Source: Trichoplax adhaerens
Taxonomy: Eukaryota; Placozoa; Uniplacotomia; Trichoplacea; Trichoplacidae
Assembly (NCBI RefSeq): GCF_000150275.1
Contig: NW_002060947.1
Span: 1,849,740 to 1,913,739, forward strand
Reading direction: 5' to 3'
Length of the DNA stretch: 64,000 nt
The first letter of the stretch is position 1. Each line of letters begins with the position of its first letter. The notes under the pieces are model-generated. The model searched no databases and was not told the DNA's origin. It saw nothing but the letters and a program-made list of their open reading frames with translations. This document shows, one piece after another, positions 1-9,572 of this stretch. Position numbers and translations under genes: made by a program.

Positions 1-109
1 TCAAAAACATAGGTTTCTTATGAAGATGCAGAAATATAACTGCATGGAAAATAGTACAATTCATTTAGCATTTACGGTAAATACGATGTTTATAAACATA
101 TACAGCCTT

Positions 110-2268
110 CTAAGTGGCCGTATTCATAGCTTTCATTACTTTCTTAATTCTTGAAGCGATTGACATATCGATATATTTATCATCGATATCGACAATCATG
201 CCACCAATGATTTTTGGATCAACCTGACAATTGAATGACAATTTGAAACCAGCATTTAGCAAGATAGGTATAAATACGATTAAGTTATTATCTACTTCAA
301 GGGAAGAAATACAATTATCATTGTAGTTATGGCTACTGATGTACCTCTGTGGCGATCTGAAGTTTTTGATTTTTTGCAATGAAACCTTGTAACGAGTCCT
401 TAACATTTTTCAGCTGATCATTGTTTAATTTCTAGGAGACCAAGAATAGCGAAAAATTTATTAGAAGGATAGGTTAAAGTCACTTACTTTAGTATAAGTT
501 GTCAATTTTAATTACCTTAGCGGTGGTGATGGTACATCTGACTTCGCCTCTATGAGCTTCCATAATACGAGAGAACGCTTCGATTATTTCGGAAGCACTG
601 CCAAGACGATTATTTTCGGAAAGAGTACCTAATAAGAAAGTAGAAATGATACCGCACATTATAGCTTTACTATCAACACTTGAAATTAAGTATTAAATAC
701 TGAAACACATACCGAAAACCTTTAATGATAATTCATGAGCATTGCGCTTTCTCAACAATTCCTCCAAAACGCCTAAATTTGTCCAGTAACATTAGTAAAT
801 AATCATTTGATATGCAAAGTTTTTGCTATTATTATAATCACTCACCTCGTTTAACTTGTCTCTTCATGAAAGGATTAGCAATTAATCGTTCTAATTGAAT
901 ATCGCTATCAATTGATTGCTAGAAAATCCAAATATGATAGAACACATGGCTATTCAGATTTGAATATCATTTGGATGACAGTTATTGACAGTCCTATTCG
1001 TTACTCTATTCCGGTTATCTAAAAGTAATCATGGCGGTTGTTGAATACCTTCATATCCATTAAGTCCTTTTCGACTTTTTCTAAGCACTTTTGTTTAGTA
1101 GCTGCTGAGTAGATAGCGTGCGCATAGCGACCTTGTACGCCAAATACTTTAATAGGTGCCTGCAATTAATACAGTGAGCAAGATAATTGTGTCAGAAAAA
1201 CTCGAGTACACATTCATAAAAGTATCGTATAGTCTAGTGCTGCTACATTGACGTTGCATATGAATAGTTGAATACTAAGCAATAGATTATTCAGTAATAT
1301 TGATTAACAACACGAAATCATTCAGTTTCGCCTTTGTATACATCATTTAAATCAAGTTTGCAAATGCTCATGACTCAAGTGGTTGCAAGATCATTTTATA
1401 GTATTCCAGATCTCAAGTTATCCACTACATAAACTGAAAAACTTTTGAAGCAAAAGGTTCAATCTACAATACCTCTATACATTCAATCTCCTTCCAGACA
1501 AGATTAAAAGTAATAGTACTTCTAATAACGTCAAAATAAATCTATTCCATTACCTTTGCTAAATCCGAGTGGACAGACGACGTACTTAGACATCGAACCT
1601 GTAAAAGGCAACACAGCATATGTTAATATCAGCTCTTCAGCTCTACACCATTTCTTGGCGCAGTCGGTTTTTGGTGAAGAAGTTTACAAGTAATCCTTTT
1701 TAGTTGTATCCTTCAGATAGTTAAGAGATTTTTGAATGAAGTTTAAAAGAATTTCCCCTTAAGTGCTGAGATATAGATTTGGAATAAAACTTGTGACTGA
1801 CTGTCTATCAGTGGACATTTTCGACTGGTCGACTACACGAAAGGTGTATTGGTTACCATGGTCGACGAGAATTTTCTTCCCCAAAATAAACTAGCATATC
1901 ACAGGCGAGAGCGTCAATGGACTAGAATAGTGGCATTATACTACAGGTTTTTTTTTAAATTGAATATTGAAAAGTAGAACTTGTCTCAAAGCAAGTTGGT
2001 CTCTATTTTTGCATTGGCCAAGTAATGACAGTACTGTATATTACATCAGCTTAAAAGTCTTCTACTATGATGCAACTTGTACAGTACAGTATAAGGAAAT
2101 CCAAGATGGACATCTTAGCACCAACGTTTTAACATAGAACAAGAACACGATTCGATAATTATGCTATCAACATTGATGACATGAGCTAAAGAGACTTACA
2201 GCTAGTCCAGCCTGCGAAATTGGAACATTTGCTGCCATCCGTGTGGCACGGAAAACTTGCGACGCCAT
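110..2268 (-). CDS. ATP5PO: ATP synthase subunit O, mitochondrial (OSCP), 7 exons
   Basis: OSCP joins the F1 head to the peripheral stalk of mitochondrial F1Fo ATP synthase on the matrix side. Exons by splice signals and matching phase: 2268-2200, 1159-1049, 918-846, 772-713, 628-516, 431-386 and 249-110. The start ATG at 2268 opens a basic, hydroxylated presequence ([15 protein letters not shown]), as expected for mitochondrial import. Family signatures are [19 protein letters not shown] near residue 27, the conserved N-terminal helical domain, and the C-terminal [20 protein letters not shown]. The length is 203 residues (human about 213). The last intron is odd: the alignment-based junction needs a TG acceptor before 249, while a normal AG acceptor at 292-293 would start the exon at 291 and insert about 14 residues. 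Gene identity is certain; that one junction is not. Confidence 0.95.
1160..2199 (-). other. First intron of ATP5PO
   Basis: This 1.04-kb intron separates the presequence exon from the rest of OSCP. It is much longer than the gene's other introns. Around 2025-2090 it contains scattered TACTGTA and GTACAGTACAG motifs, related to the pentanucleotide repeats just upstream of the gene. No coding exon or RNA gene is visible. Confidence 0.7.
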
Positions 2269-2329
2269 CTTGGCAGAGTAGGAATAGCGCGTGTGCAATT
2301 TACTTCAGTTCAAAAGTCTTTAGCACAGT

Positions 2330-3070
2330 ACAGAACCGATACAGTACCATACAGAACACTACAGCACCGTACAGTGCTGTACCTTCCTTACTGTACAGTA
2401 CAGTATACTGTACTGTAATGTACTGTACTGTATACTGTACTGTAATGTACTGTACTGTACTGTATACTGTACTGTACTGTAATGTGGAGTGCACGGGAGC
2501 CGTGCAAAGATCGGAGAAAACAAACCGACTGTAGCAAACAGACAGGCGGACGCCATGCCGTACCGGCACTTTTTACACTTGAGTACGGTCAGGGAGTATT
2601 AAAAAAGATAGAGACGCGACAGGAAACGACCACAGTGGAAAATAATGTGGAGGCTTATCATTTTTGGGGGTTATTCTACCGATGAAACCGTATACCATAC
2701 TGCACAAAACCAACTTTGTAGGTTAATAGCAGCTAATTTGCACGTCCATTGCGGACAGTATAGTGTACCGTTACAGACATGCGATACAGTTGAAATGACC
2801 AGTAAAACAATCATCCTCTACGTTCTTAGCCAAGGGTCGTTGCCAGTCCCGTCCCGCCGTCCCGTCTCTTTCTTTGAATAGGTCCCCTGCTCCCTGATAC
2901 TGTACTGTACTGTACTGGTATTTCTATGGCAGAGTGGTTCTCGTCCTTATAGAACTGTACAGTGTATAGTACCGTCAGTTTTCTTCTTGATACTGTACCG
3001 TAGTGTTGATACACTAGGAAACTACAGTACAGTGTACCATAGAGTGTCCAGCATACTGTACTGTAGAGTG
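2330..3070. repeat. ACTGT pentanucleotide microsatellite and scattered copies
   Basis: The densest part, about 2381-2483, is a run of TACTG units with single-base variants (TACTGTAATG, TATACTGTAC). Looser copies lie at 2330-2380, 2899-2916 and 2950-3065. Because the unit contains GTAC and TGTACA palindromes, the array is largely self-complementary and could fold on itself. It starts about 60 bases upstream of the OSCP start codon. Open frames reading Tyr/Cys/Thr/Val repeats on both strands here are by-products of the repeat. Confidence 0.85.
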
Positions 3071-3372
3071 TAGCAGAAAAAAAGCTGGGTTTTTTCTTGG
3101 CTCTATGACATCCAGTTTGAAGTAGTCCATGCCAGAATATACGTCCATACAGTGCAGCACAGTACTGTGCTATAGACACTACTGCTATAATAGGATTGTA
3201 TGGAGCACTGGTTGACAGTACCCATCTTGGCAGAGGTCTGCAAAATCGATTGAGCTTAGTCCCATCCTGTATGGACGTGTAATTCAAGAAAAGGAAAGAA
3301 TCAAAGTGCATGTATTAAAATAAACCGGTACAATACTGTACACTTTTTTTACAGTAGAAGTCTCTGCTGTAA

Positions 3373-3767
3373 CCATAGACCAATAGAAGAAGAACTAGAC
3401 TGATCACTCCCTCAGACAGACGGACGTCTCTTTACCAAATACAAATGAGTCCGTCGTAAAATGGCTACTGTCTTTAGCGTGTTGTGTATTAAAAGCATGA
3501 TGCTTAGAATGGATCTTCCGTGTCTATTTTCTAGATCAGTGATATTAATTTAAATAACATCATAGATGTTATAGAACTGTTTCCAAGCAGAGCTTAGAAA
3601 CCGATAAGATTCAACGTAATATTATGACTTATTGGATTAGTCCATTTTGAATCGATTATCTGTATACTAAAGTACTGTCATAACAGAGTGCTTTGGCACA
3701 CGATTTGAACGGGATGCAGCCGAGATTGTCTGTCCGTCCAAGAGTGATCAGTTTCAGTAGTCTATGA
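3373..3767. mobile_element. MITE-like element, copy A (about 395 bp)
   Basis: The ends are imperfect terminal inverted repeats. The inner left arm ACTGATCACTCCCTCAGACA begins at 3399 and runs on through GACGGAC. The inner right arm at 3728-3752 reads, in reverse complement, ACTGATCACTCTTGGACGGA followed by CAGAC. The outer ends CATAGAC (3374-3380) and GTCTATG (3760-3766) also pair. There is no coding capacity, so this resembles a non-autonomous DNA transposon. A diverged second copy in the same orientation lies at about 23896-24286, with shared internal blocks such as TACTAAAGTACTGT. No clean target-site duplication could be assigned by eye. Confidence 0.7.
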
Positions 3768-3889
3768 CTGTACTGTACCCTACTAGTCAAGGATTTCTAA
3801 GTAGTCCTTGACGGTACAGTACGGTACACTGAACCATGACTGAACATTGAACAACCCCATGAACTACGGTGGCCGAGAAGGGCCACTGT

Positions 3890-4385
3890 ACAGTAATGAG
3901 CAGTGTGAGTTGTACAACAGTAATACATTACACTAATACTACACGAACAAATGAAGATTGTTGTACTGTACACTGTACAGGTGAAGCCCTGCGTGACTGA
4001 CACCGCATGAACAGTGTGAATGGTGAAACTACACGAACGAATGAAGATCGTTGTACACTATACACTATACAGGTGTAGCCCTGAGTGAGTGAGACCCCAT
4101 GAACAGTGTGAGTTGTAAAACTACACGAACGAATGAAGATCGTTGTACACAATACAGGTGTAGCCCTGAGTGAGTGAGATCCCATGAAAAGTGTGAGTTG
4201 TAAAACTACACGAACGAATGAAGATCGTTGTACAGTACACTATACAGGTGTAGCCCTGAGTGAGTGAGACCCCATGAACAGTGTGAGTTGTAAAACTACA
4301 CGAACGAATGAAGATCGTTGTACAGTGTACTGTACAGGTGTAGCCTAGGTGTAGGTGTACAGGTGTAGCCCTGAGTGACTGAGCC
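3890..4385. repeat. Minisatellite, about 90-bp unit, five copies
   Basis: The core ACACGAAC recurs at 3941, 4031, 4123, 4207 and 4297, giving periods of 84-92 bases. Each unit also carries AATGAAGATCGTTGTAC, CAGGTGTAGCCCTGAGTGA and CATGAACAGTGTGAGTTG. Copies 2-5 are very similar, and the first is more diverged. Unit length changes by short indels in the GTACACTATACA part. On the minus strand the units stay open in more than one frame, which yields spurious repetitive ORFs. Confidence 0.85.
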
Positions 4386-4595
4386 TTGCTCATGACGTCT
4401 GCTTCTATTTTTAGCTTCAGTGATGTGTTTGACTCGATACAGGTCAGAGTACCTCGGTTGTGTCATACAGTAGATCGATATCGTAGTCAAGACGACTAAA
4501 GACGAAAGGACAGCCAAGAGGAAAGCAACCGAGTTAATCCATTTGCTGCCATTTGATTCAAGTGGAGGCTTGAAATTAACTTCTATTGCATTCAT
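4380..4595 (-). pseudogene. Orphan ORF fragment with one transmembrane segment
   Basis: From an ATG at 4593-4595 the minus strand encodes about 70 residues with ordinary, non-repetitive composition before running into the minisatellite. It has a soluble start (MNAIEVNFKPPLESNGSKW), a strong hydrophobic segment at about residues 21-43 (VAFLLAVLSSLVVLTTISIY) and a basic tail (AKNRSRRHEQG). That layout suits a type II membrane protein. I do not recognise a family. The frame continues into repeat sequence with no convincing donor site, so this may be a broken gene, a first exon or a chance ORF. Confidence is low. Confidence 0.3.
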
Positions 4596-4599
4596 TCAA

Positions 4600-5300
4600 C
4601 TAATATCAAGATCTATAGTAAGTAAAACCTTCAGAGAAATTTCTATGTAACCATAGTATCGTTCAAATGAGTTCAAAACTAGTCCACCAGCACCAGCAAT
4701 GCGTCTTTTATCAGCCCTATTGAGCAGTAGGATGAATTGGATGATTGCAATCAAAACATCATTCTGTATCAGTCAAGTCGATGATGGCAGAGTAGGAAAG
4801 TAATGCAAGCGAAAACCTCATCAAATGGATAGCACGTTATGACAGCATAGAAAATTCCTTGCAATGATAGTACATTGTAAGTTCGTGTGAGCAACAACCC
4901 CGGAAAACGACAAAATTGGGGAAGTACATGATCGCTGTAAAAATAAAAAAAAAACAATAACAAAACGAAATTAATGACCATATTCCAATGATGGACCACT
5001 ACAAAGTAAAAAACTTCTCCACATGTTGGACTGTTCAACATAGATCAACTTAGGGTAGAGTACATTAACAGTCAGAAATAGCTGTAGTAAATACTAATCT
5101 CGGTTCGTAATTTGCCACCAATGATGTACTCTACTGCAGAGGATCAAGATAGATATTATTATTACCGAATTCACTGTCACCACTATCCATTTAGGGCGAT
5201 GCAATCAAACTACTATTTTCCATTATTAGTCATATTGGGTATCGATCGCTACCGTGAACTAATTTTCAAAGACAAGGTGCTAATACTATCAACTTACATC
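4600..5300. other. Intergenic stretch without recognised gene
   Basis: This lies between the orphan ORF and the ~110-bp satellite. Short open frames exist on both strands, including a hydrophobic one at 4769-5041 (-). They lack splice signals and family similarity, and I do not call them. Confidence 0.6.
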
Positions 5301-6430
5301 AGTGGGAGCAATGGATGGTACTGTGTTGGTTAATTTACAACCAAATGAAGCTAAGTAATGTTGGTGTCTGCTTACATACATGATCAATGGAAGATGCCAC
5401 AATTAATAGCAATCGATGGCACTAGTTGATTGAGTTAGAACTAAATAAAGCTAGGCTACATTGATATCTTTTGCCGTACGCGATCAGTGTAAGATGCCAT
5501 CTACTCATACTGTATAAATAGAAGCAATGGATGGTACTAGTTCATTAAGTTAGAATCGAGCCAAGCCAAGCTACGTTGATATCTTTTGCCGTACGGGATT
5601 AGTGTAAGATGCCATCTACTCATATAAATAGAAGGAATGGATGGCACTAGTTCATTAAGTTAAAATCGAACGAAGCCAAGCTACATTGATATCTTTTAAC
5701 GAACGTGATTAGGTAAGATGCCACCTACTCATACTGTATAAATAGAAGCAATGGATGGCACTAGTTCATTAAGTTAGAATCGAACGAAGCCAAGCTATAT
5801 TGATATCGGTTGACGTACATGATCGAGATGCTATATACTCACATAAATAAAACCAACGGATGGAGTACTCGATTAAGTTAGAACCTAATAAAGCTAAGCT
5901 ACATCGATATCTTTGTAACATACATGATAGAGGTAAGATGCCACATACTCGCATAAATTGAAGCAATGGATGTCACTAATGGATTAAGTTAGAACCAAAT
6001 GAAACAAAGCTACATTGATATCGGCTGACGTACGTGATCGAGATGCTATATACTCACATAAATAAAACCAACGGATGGCAGTACTTGATTAAGTTAGAAC
6101 CTAATAAAGCTAAGCTACATCGATATCTTTGTAACGTACATGATAGGGGTAAGATGCCACATACTCGCATAAATTGAAGCAATGGATGTCACTAATGGAT
6201 TAAGTTAGAACCAAATGAAACAAAGCTACATTGATATCGGTTGACGTACATGATAGGTGTAAGACGTTATACGAATATGTTCACATCAATAACAGCAATT
6301 AATAGTAAACTACATTGATATCTTTCAGCGTACATGATAGTGTAAGATACTGTGTGCTCACGTACTGAAAATAGAAGCAATGGATGGTACTAGTTGATGA
6401 AGTTAAAACCAAATGAAACTAAGTCATATT
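5300..6430. repeat. Satellite, about 105-120-bp unit, about ten copies
   Basis: Units begin at AGCAATGGATGG-like blocks near 5307, 5407, 5522, 5632, 5747, 5855, 5962, 6066, 6174 and 6372. Each continues through GTTAGAACCAAATGAAGCTA, TTGATATCTTT, a GTACATGATC-like block, AAGATGCCA and ACTCATACTGTATAAATAG. Two neighbouring units (about 5802-6010 and 6014-6222) form a nearly identical 212-bp dimer, so part of the array is a higher-order repeat. The segment 6240-6370 is degenerate. The array ends about 200 bases before the CHMP2B start codon, close enough to affect that promoter. Confidence 0.88.
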
Positions 6431-6625
6431 GATATGACAATTAAATTAGGGATAGATCAATTTTTTTCTTATCTATCTATGACACATCCTAACTAAAAGC
6501 CTACAGTTCATATGTGTACGTACAGTATACTGATTACAGTCAACCATGCTAATTAACCTTTTTATTATAACTATTGGTAGGGATCATCAGAATAGAATTA
6601 GACAAGGTACTGCTAGGGAATCGAC

Positions 6626-8385
6626 ATGTTTTCCAAGAAACCAACCCTTCAAGGTATGTCCAGCTACTTGTTATTCGTATATCTCTACCTATCACTGAAT
6701 GTATATCAGTAAGTCTATATTCGATATTCTTAGCTCTTTGAGCGATTCAATGTAATGATATTAAGCAATGGATGAGATATTTTAATTGATGGAATTAATT
6801 AGAATGTAAAGAATAATTATTAAACCGTAGATCGATCGATATATTCATTAACATTATTTAAAATGGCTTTGATTACAATGATACCTTAAAGGCAAAATAT
6901 AAAAATACGTATGAATTCGTTAAATCTTACCCATATCGATGTCATTGCATTAGAACAATCTAGGCAACAAAAGCGCGAACTAAATCGCGTTCAACGAGAT
7001 CTGGCTCGTGATAGAAATTCTATGGAGAGGCAAGAAAAGCAGCTGGTAAATTAATATAGTAAATATAATAAAGTTGCTTATTACATTGTGAATTTATGAT
7101 TTCATATTCGTCACATCTGATAACCTAAATGAGCGTATACTTCTGGTAATCAAATTTCAATTATCATTGCGATAGGAGGCCGAAATAAAGAAGATGGCCA
7201 AACTAGGCAATAAACAGGTAGATCAATTTCTTCCTAATCCTACGGCATTGATAATTCTTGATTCGTTGTATTGTACTACTACATGTAGTAATTAAATATG
7301 TATCTTTCATATACGCGTATACTTCATTTAATTTACTCATACGATTTTGTGTGTTAATTGCTACTTTACTAATTTAGGCGGCTACAGCTTTGGCGAAACA
7401 GTTGCTTAATTTACGTAAACAGAAGGCGAAGTCCTTGGGAGTTCAAACCAAAGTTGCAGCAGTAGGATACCAAACTCAGGTTAGCTTGTAATGTTGTAAA
7501 AGTATATTGTACGTATACTCGTATATAGGCTTGGTATTCATAGGGCATTATTGATATTAGTTACTTTCCTCAATTACTTGCAGTAAGTTAATTTTAACAA
7601 ATCAGAAATCAATTATCAAAATCTGTTCTTCACGTTAATATGTCAATTGTACTGTTTAATTAAGGCTATACAGTCTAATATGAAAATGGCTTCAGCTATG
7701 TCATCGGCATCAAAGGTAGTTATCTGAATTGAATCAGATATTACTTTCCGAATTTTTGATCATTTCTATTCCAATAATTTTATAGACTATGACTGCTATG
7801 AATAAACAATTAAATCTAAAAGAGTTGCAAGCCACGACACAAAACTTTCAGAGAGAAACCGCCAAAATGGATATGGCAGATGAACTGCGTAAGCATTCAA
7901 AAGTGCATATATGGCACTGTCAGATAGTCACTTATTTATTGGTTAGACCATGTAATGCGCTAGTATTTTATCGAATTAATTGTTACAATCATTGATTTAT
8001 TTATAATAGTAAATGACACACTTGATTCTGTACTGGATGGATCTGGAGATGAGGAGGAACAAGACGCTATCGTCAATCAAGTTCTCGATGAAATTGGTAT
8101 TGAAACATCTGGCAAGGTCTGTATACATGTAGTATATTATGTTAGCATGTCGATTGTAGCCAAGGTTGTTTAAAAGTAGTAATGAATGATTACCTTCTTG
8201 TATTAGTCATGCACTAGTTTAAATTTTTATACCTAAAATGAATGGAAATTGTAACAAAACTACTTTGTCGCTTCGTAACGTTGTAGTTATCTGCTGCACC
8301 AGCCCCTGGCGCCTCGATGCCTGCGAAAGCCTCTACTACTGGAGTTGAAGACATTGAAGAAAAATTAAGGCAATTGCGAGCATAA
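6626..8385 (+). CDS. CHMP2B: Charged multivesicular body protein 2b (ESCRT-III), 8 exons
   Basis: CHMP2B is an ESCRT-III subunit that polymerises on endosomal and other membranes and recruits VPS4 for membrane scission. Exons: 6626-6653, 6954-7045, 7176-7217, 7378-7479, 7665-7715, 7786-7888, 8010-8116 and 8287-8385. All phases agree and give 207 residues (human 213). The basic N-terminal half contains RQEKQLEAEIKKMAKLGNK, diagnostic for CHMP2-type proteins. TMTAMNKQLNLKELQATTQN and DEEEQDAIVNQVLDEIGIE favour CHMP2B over CHMP2A. The acidic C-terminal half ends in EDIEEKLRQLRA, a MIM-like helix for the VPS4 MIT domain. The first exon codes only nine residues and is assigned by phase and the MFSKK start. 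Intersectin converges on it from the right. An AATAAA at 9171-9176 is a possible, rather distant, poly(A) signal. Confidence 0.96.
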
Positions 8386-9572
8386 CGATTTTTTAACGCT
8401 TTATGACCGCTACCTGGCTACCTGCAATGTTTATAAGATTTTTAGCATCAAACAATATTGACACTCCTAAAATGTAATGTACGACTTACTGTATGATCCG
8501 TGTGTATACTGTATAATCATATAGTTAATAGCATATGTTATGCTAATAGCAGTACAGTATATTTATGTCTAGGTTTCGGTGTCAATTCGAACAGTTATAC
8601 TAGAAAAATATTATATATATCTATCAGGCTTAAGGAAAATTTACATACATTCAGCCTATGATGGAGTAATTTATTTACTGTATTATAGCAGCTTGAATAC
8701 CAACATTTTGACTGAAATGTCAATACATTTAATCACCTACGGTATGATATCATTAACAAAGTGTGTGGTATACGTACGGTTACGGTACTTATCGTAGGAA
8801 TCTCGTTTATTTTTAACGCTAATGTTGTCGTAGTCGTTTTAAACTAGCATAATTTAATTCCTATCATGTTAGTTTTACGAAATTACAGCGTAATGTAATC
8901 ATATCGGCTAAAGTAACCAAGGCGCCGTTGATTTATTGCCTGTATCAAGATTGTATCTATTCTAAAAATCGCTTCGATAGACTGATGGTTGGCAATTAAA
9001 AATGATTTCACTGACATTAAATTATGTTTACTCTTGAATAATTAGTTGCTTCTTGCTGAATACTAAAAATCAAAAAAGTTTTTTATTTTTGACGACTGGG
9101 TATACTGTAAGCAATTAAGATTTAATCCGTGTAATTTTATGAAATTTAAGAAAGTTATTCAGTTAAAATTAATAAAAACAGTAGGTAATGGTCACCGATA
9201 AGTGCAGATATCCATGATAATACATTTAATCAGCTATGTGAACACATGGTAAATACTACTTTTCATATATTGTACAATAATTATGATTAATCGCAATAGT
9301 AACCCTTTGACAAAAATGATTTAAAAATGTTTTCGTCAACTAGATAATTTTCTTGAAAGAAATTAAGACCACATCAGTGCAAAACAGCCACCGATAAAAT
9401 TGCTAAAACATATAGTCAGTTTATCCACATATATCACAAAATTAGGTCCAATACAGAAGTCAAATATCTAAATCGCTGATATCGAGGTATATTTTAGTAA
9501 GCTCCAATCGCATCCTAAGTTTTACTTGTTCATCGTGAACAAGCATTATTATATAAATTTCTAAATAACTGT
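8386..9572. other. Convergent 3' region between CHMP2B and intersectin
   Basis: The two genes point at each other here. AATAAA at 9171-9176 could end CHMP2B. On the minus strand AATAAA (plus-strand TTTATT) at 9082-9087 could end intersectin. If both are used, the 3' ends overlap by about 90 bases. The small plus-strand ORF at 8579-8797 looks like chance. No RNA gene is seen. Confidence 0.5.

Noticed and set aside
2220-2569. Overlapping ORFs on both strands rich in Tyr, Cys, Thr and Val
   Set aside because: They are translations of the ACTGT microsatellite, open in several frames because the unit lacks stops.
2826-3311. 161-codon minus-strand ORF
   Set aside because: It runs through repeat-derived sequence with no splice signals or family similarity.
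3797-4393. Series of minus-strand ORFs with repeated peptide blocks, and a possible CRISPR-like array
   Set aside because: The units are adjacent, similar along their whole ~90 bp and lack unique spacers, so this is a minisatellite in a eukaryotic genome.
4769-5041. Hydrophobic 90-codon minus-strand ORF
   Set aside because: Composition reflects AT-rich DNA, with no conserved motif or supporting exon structure.
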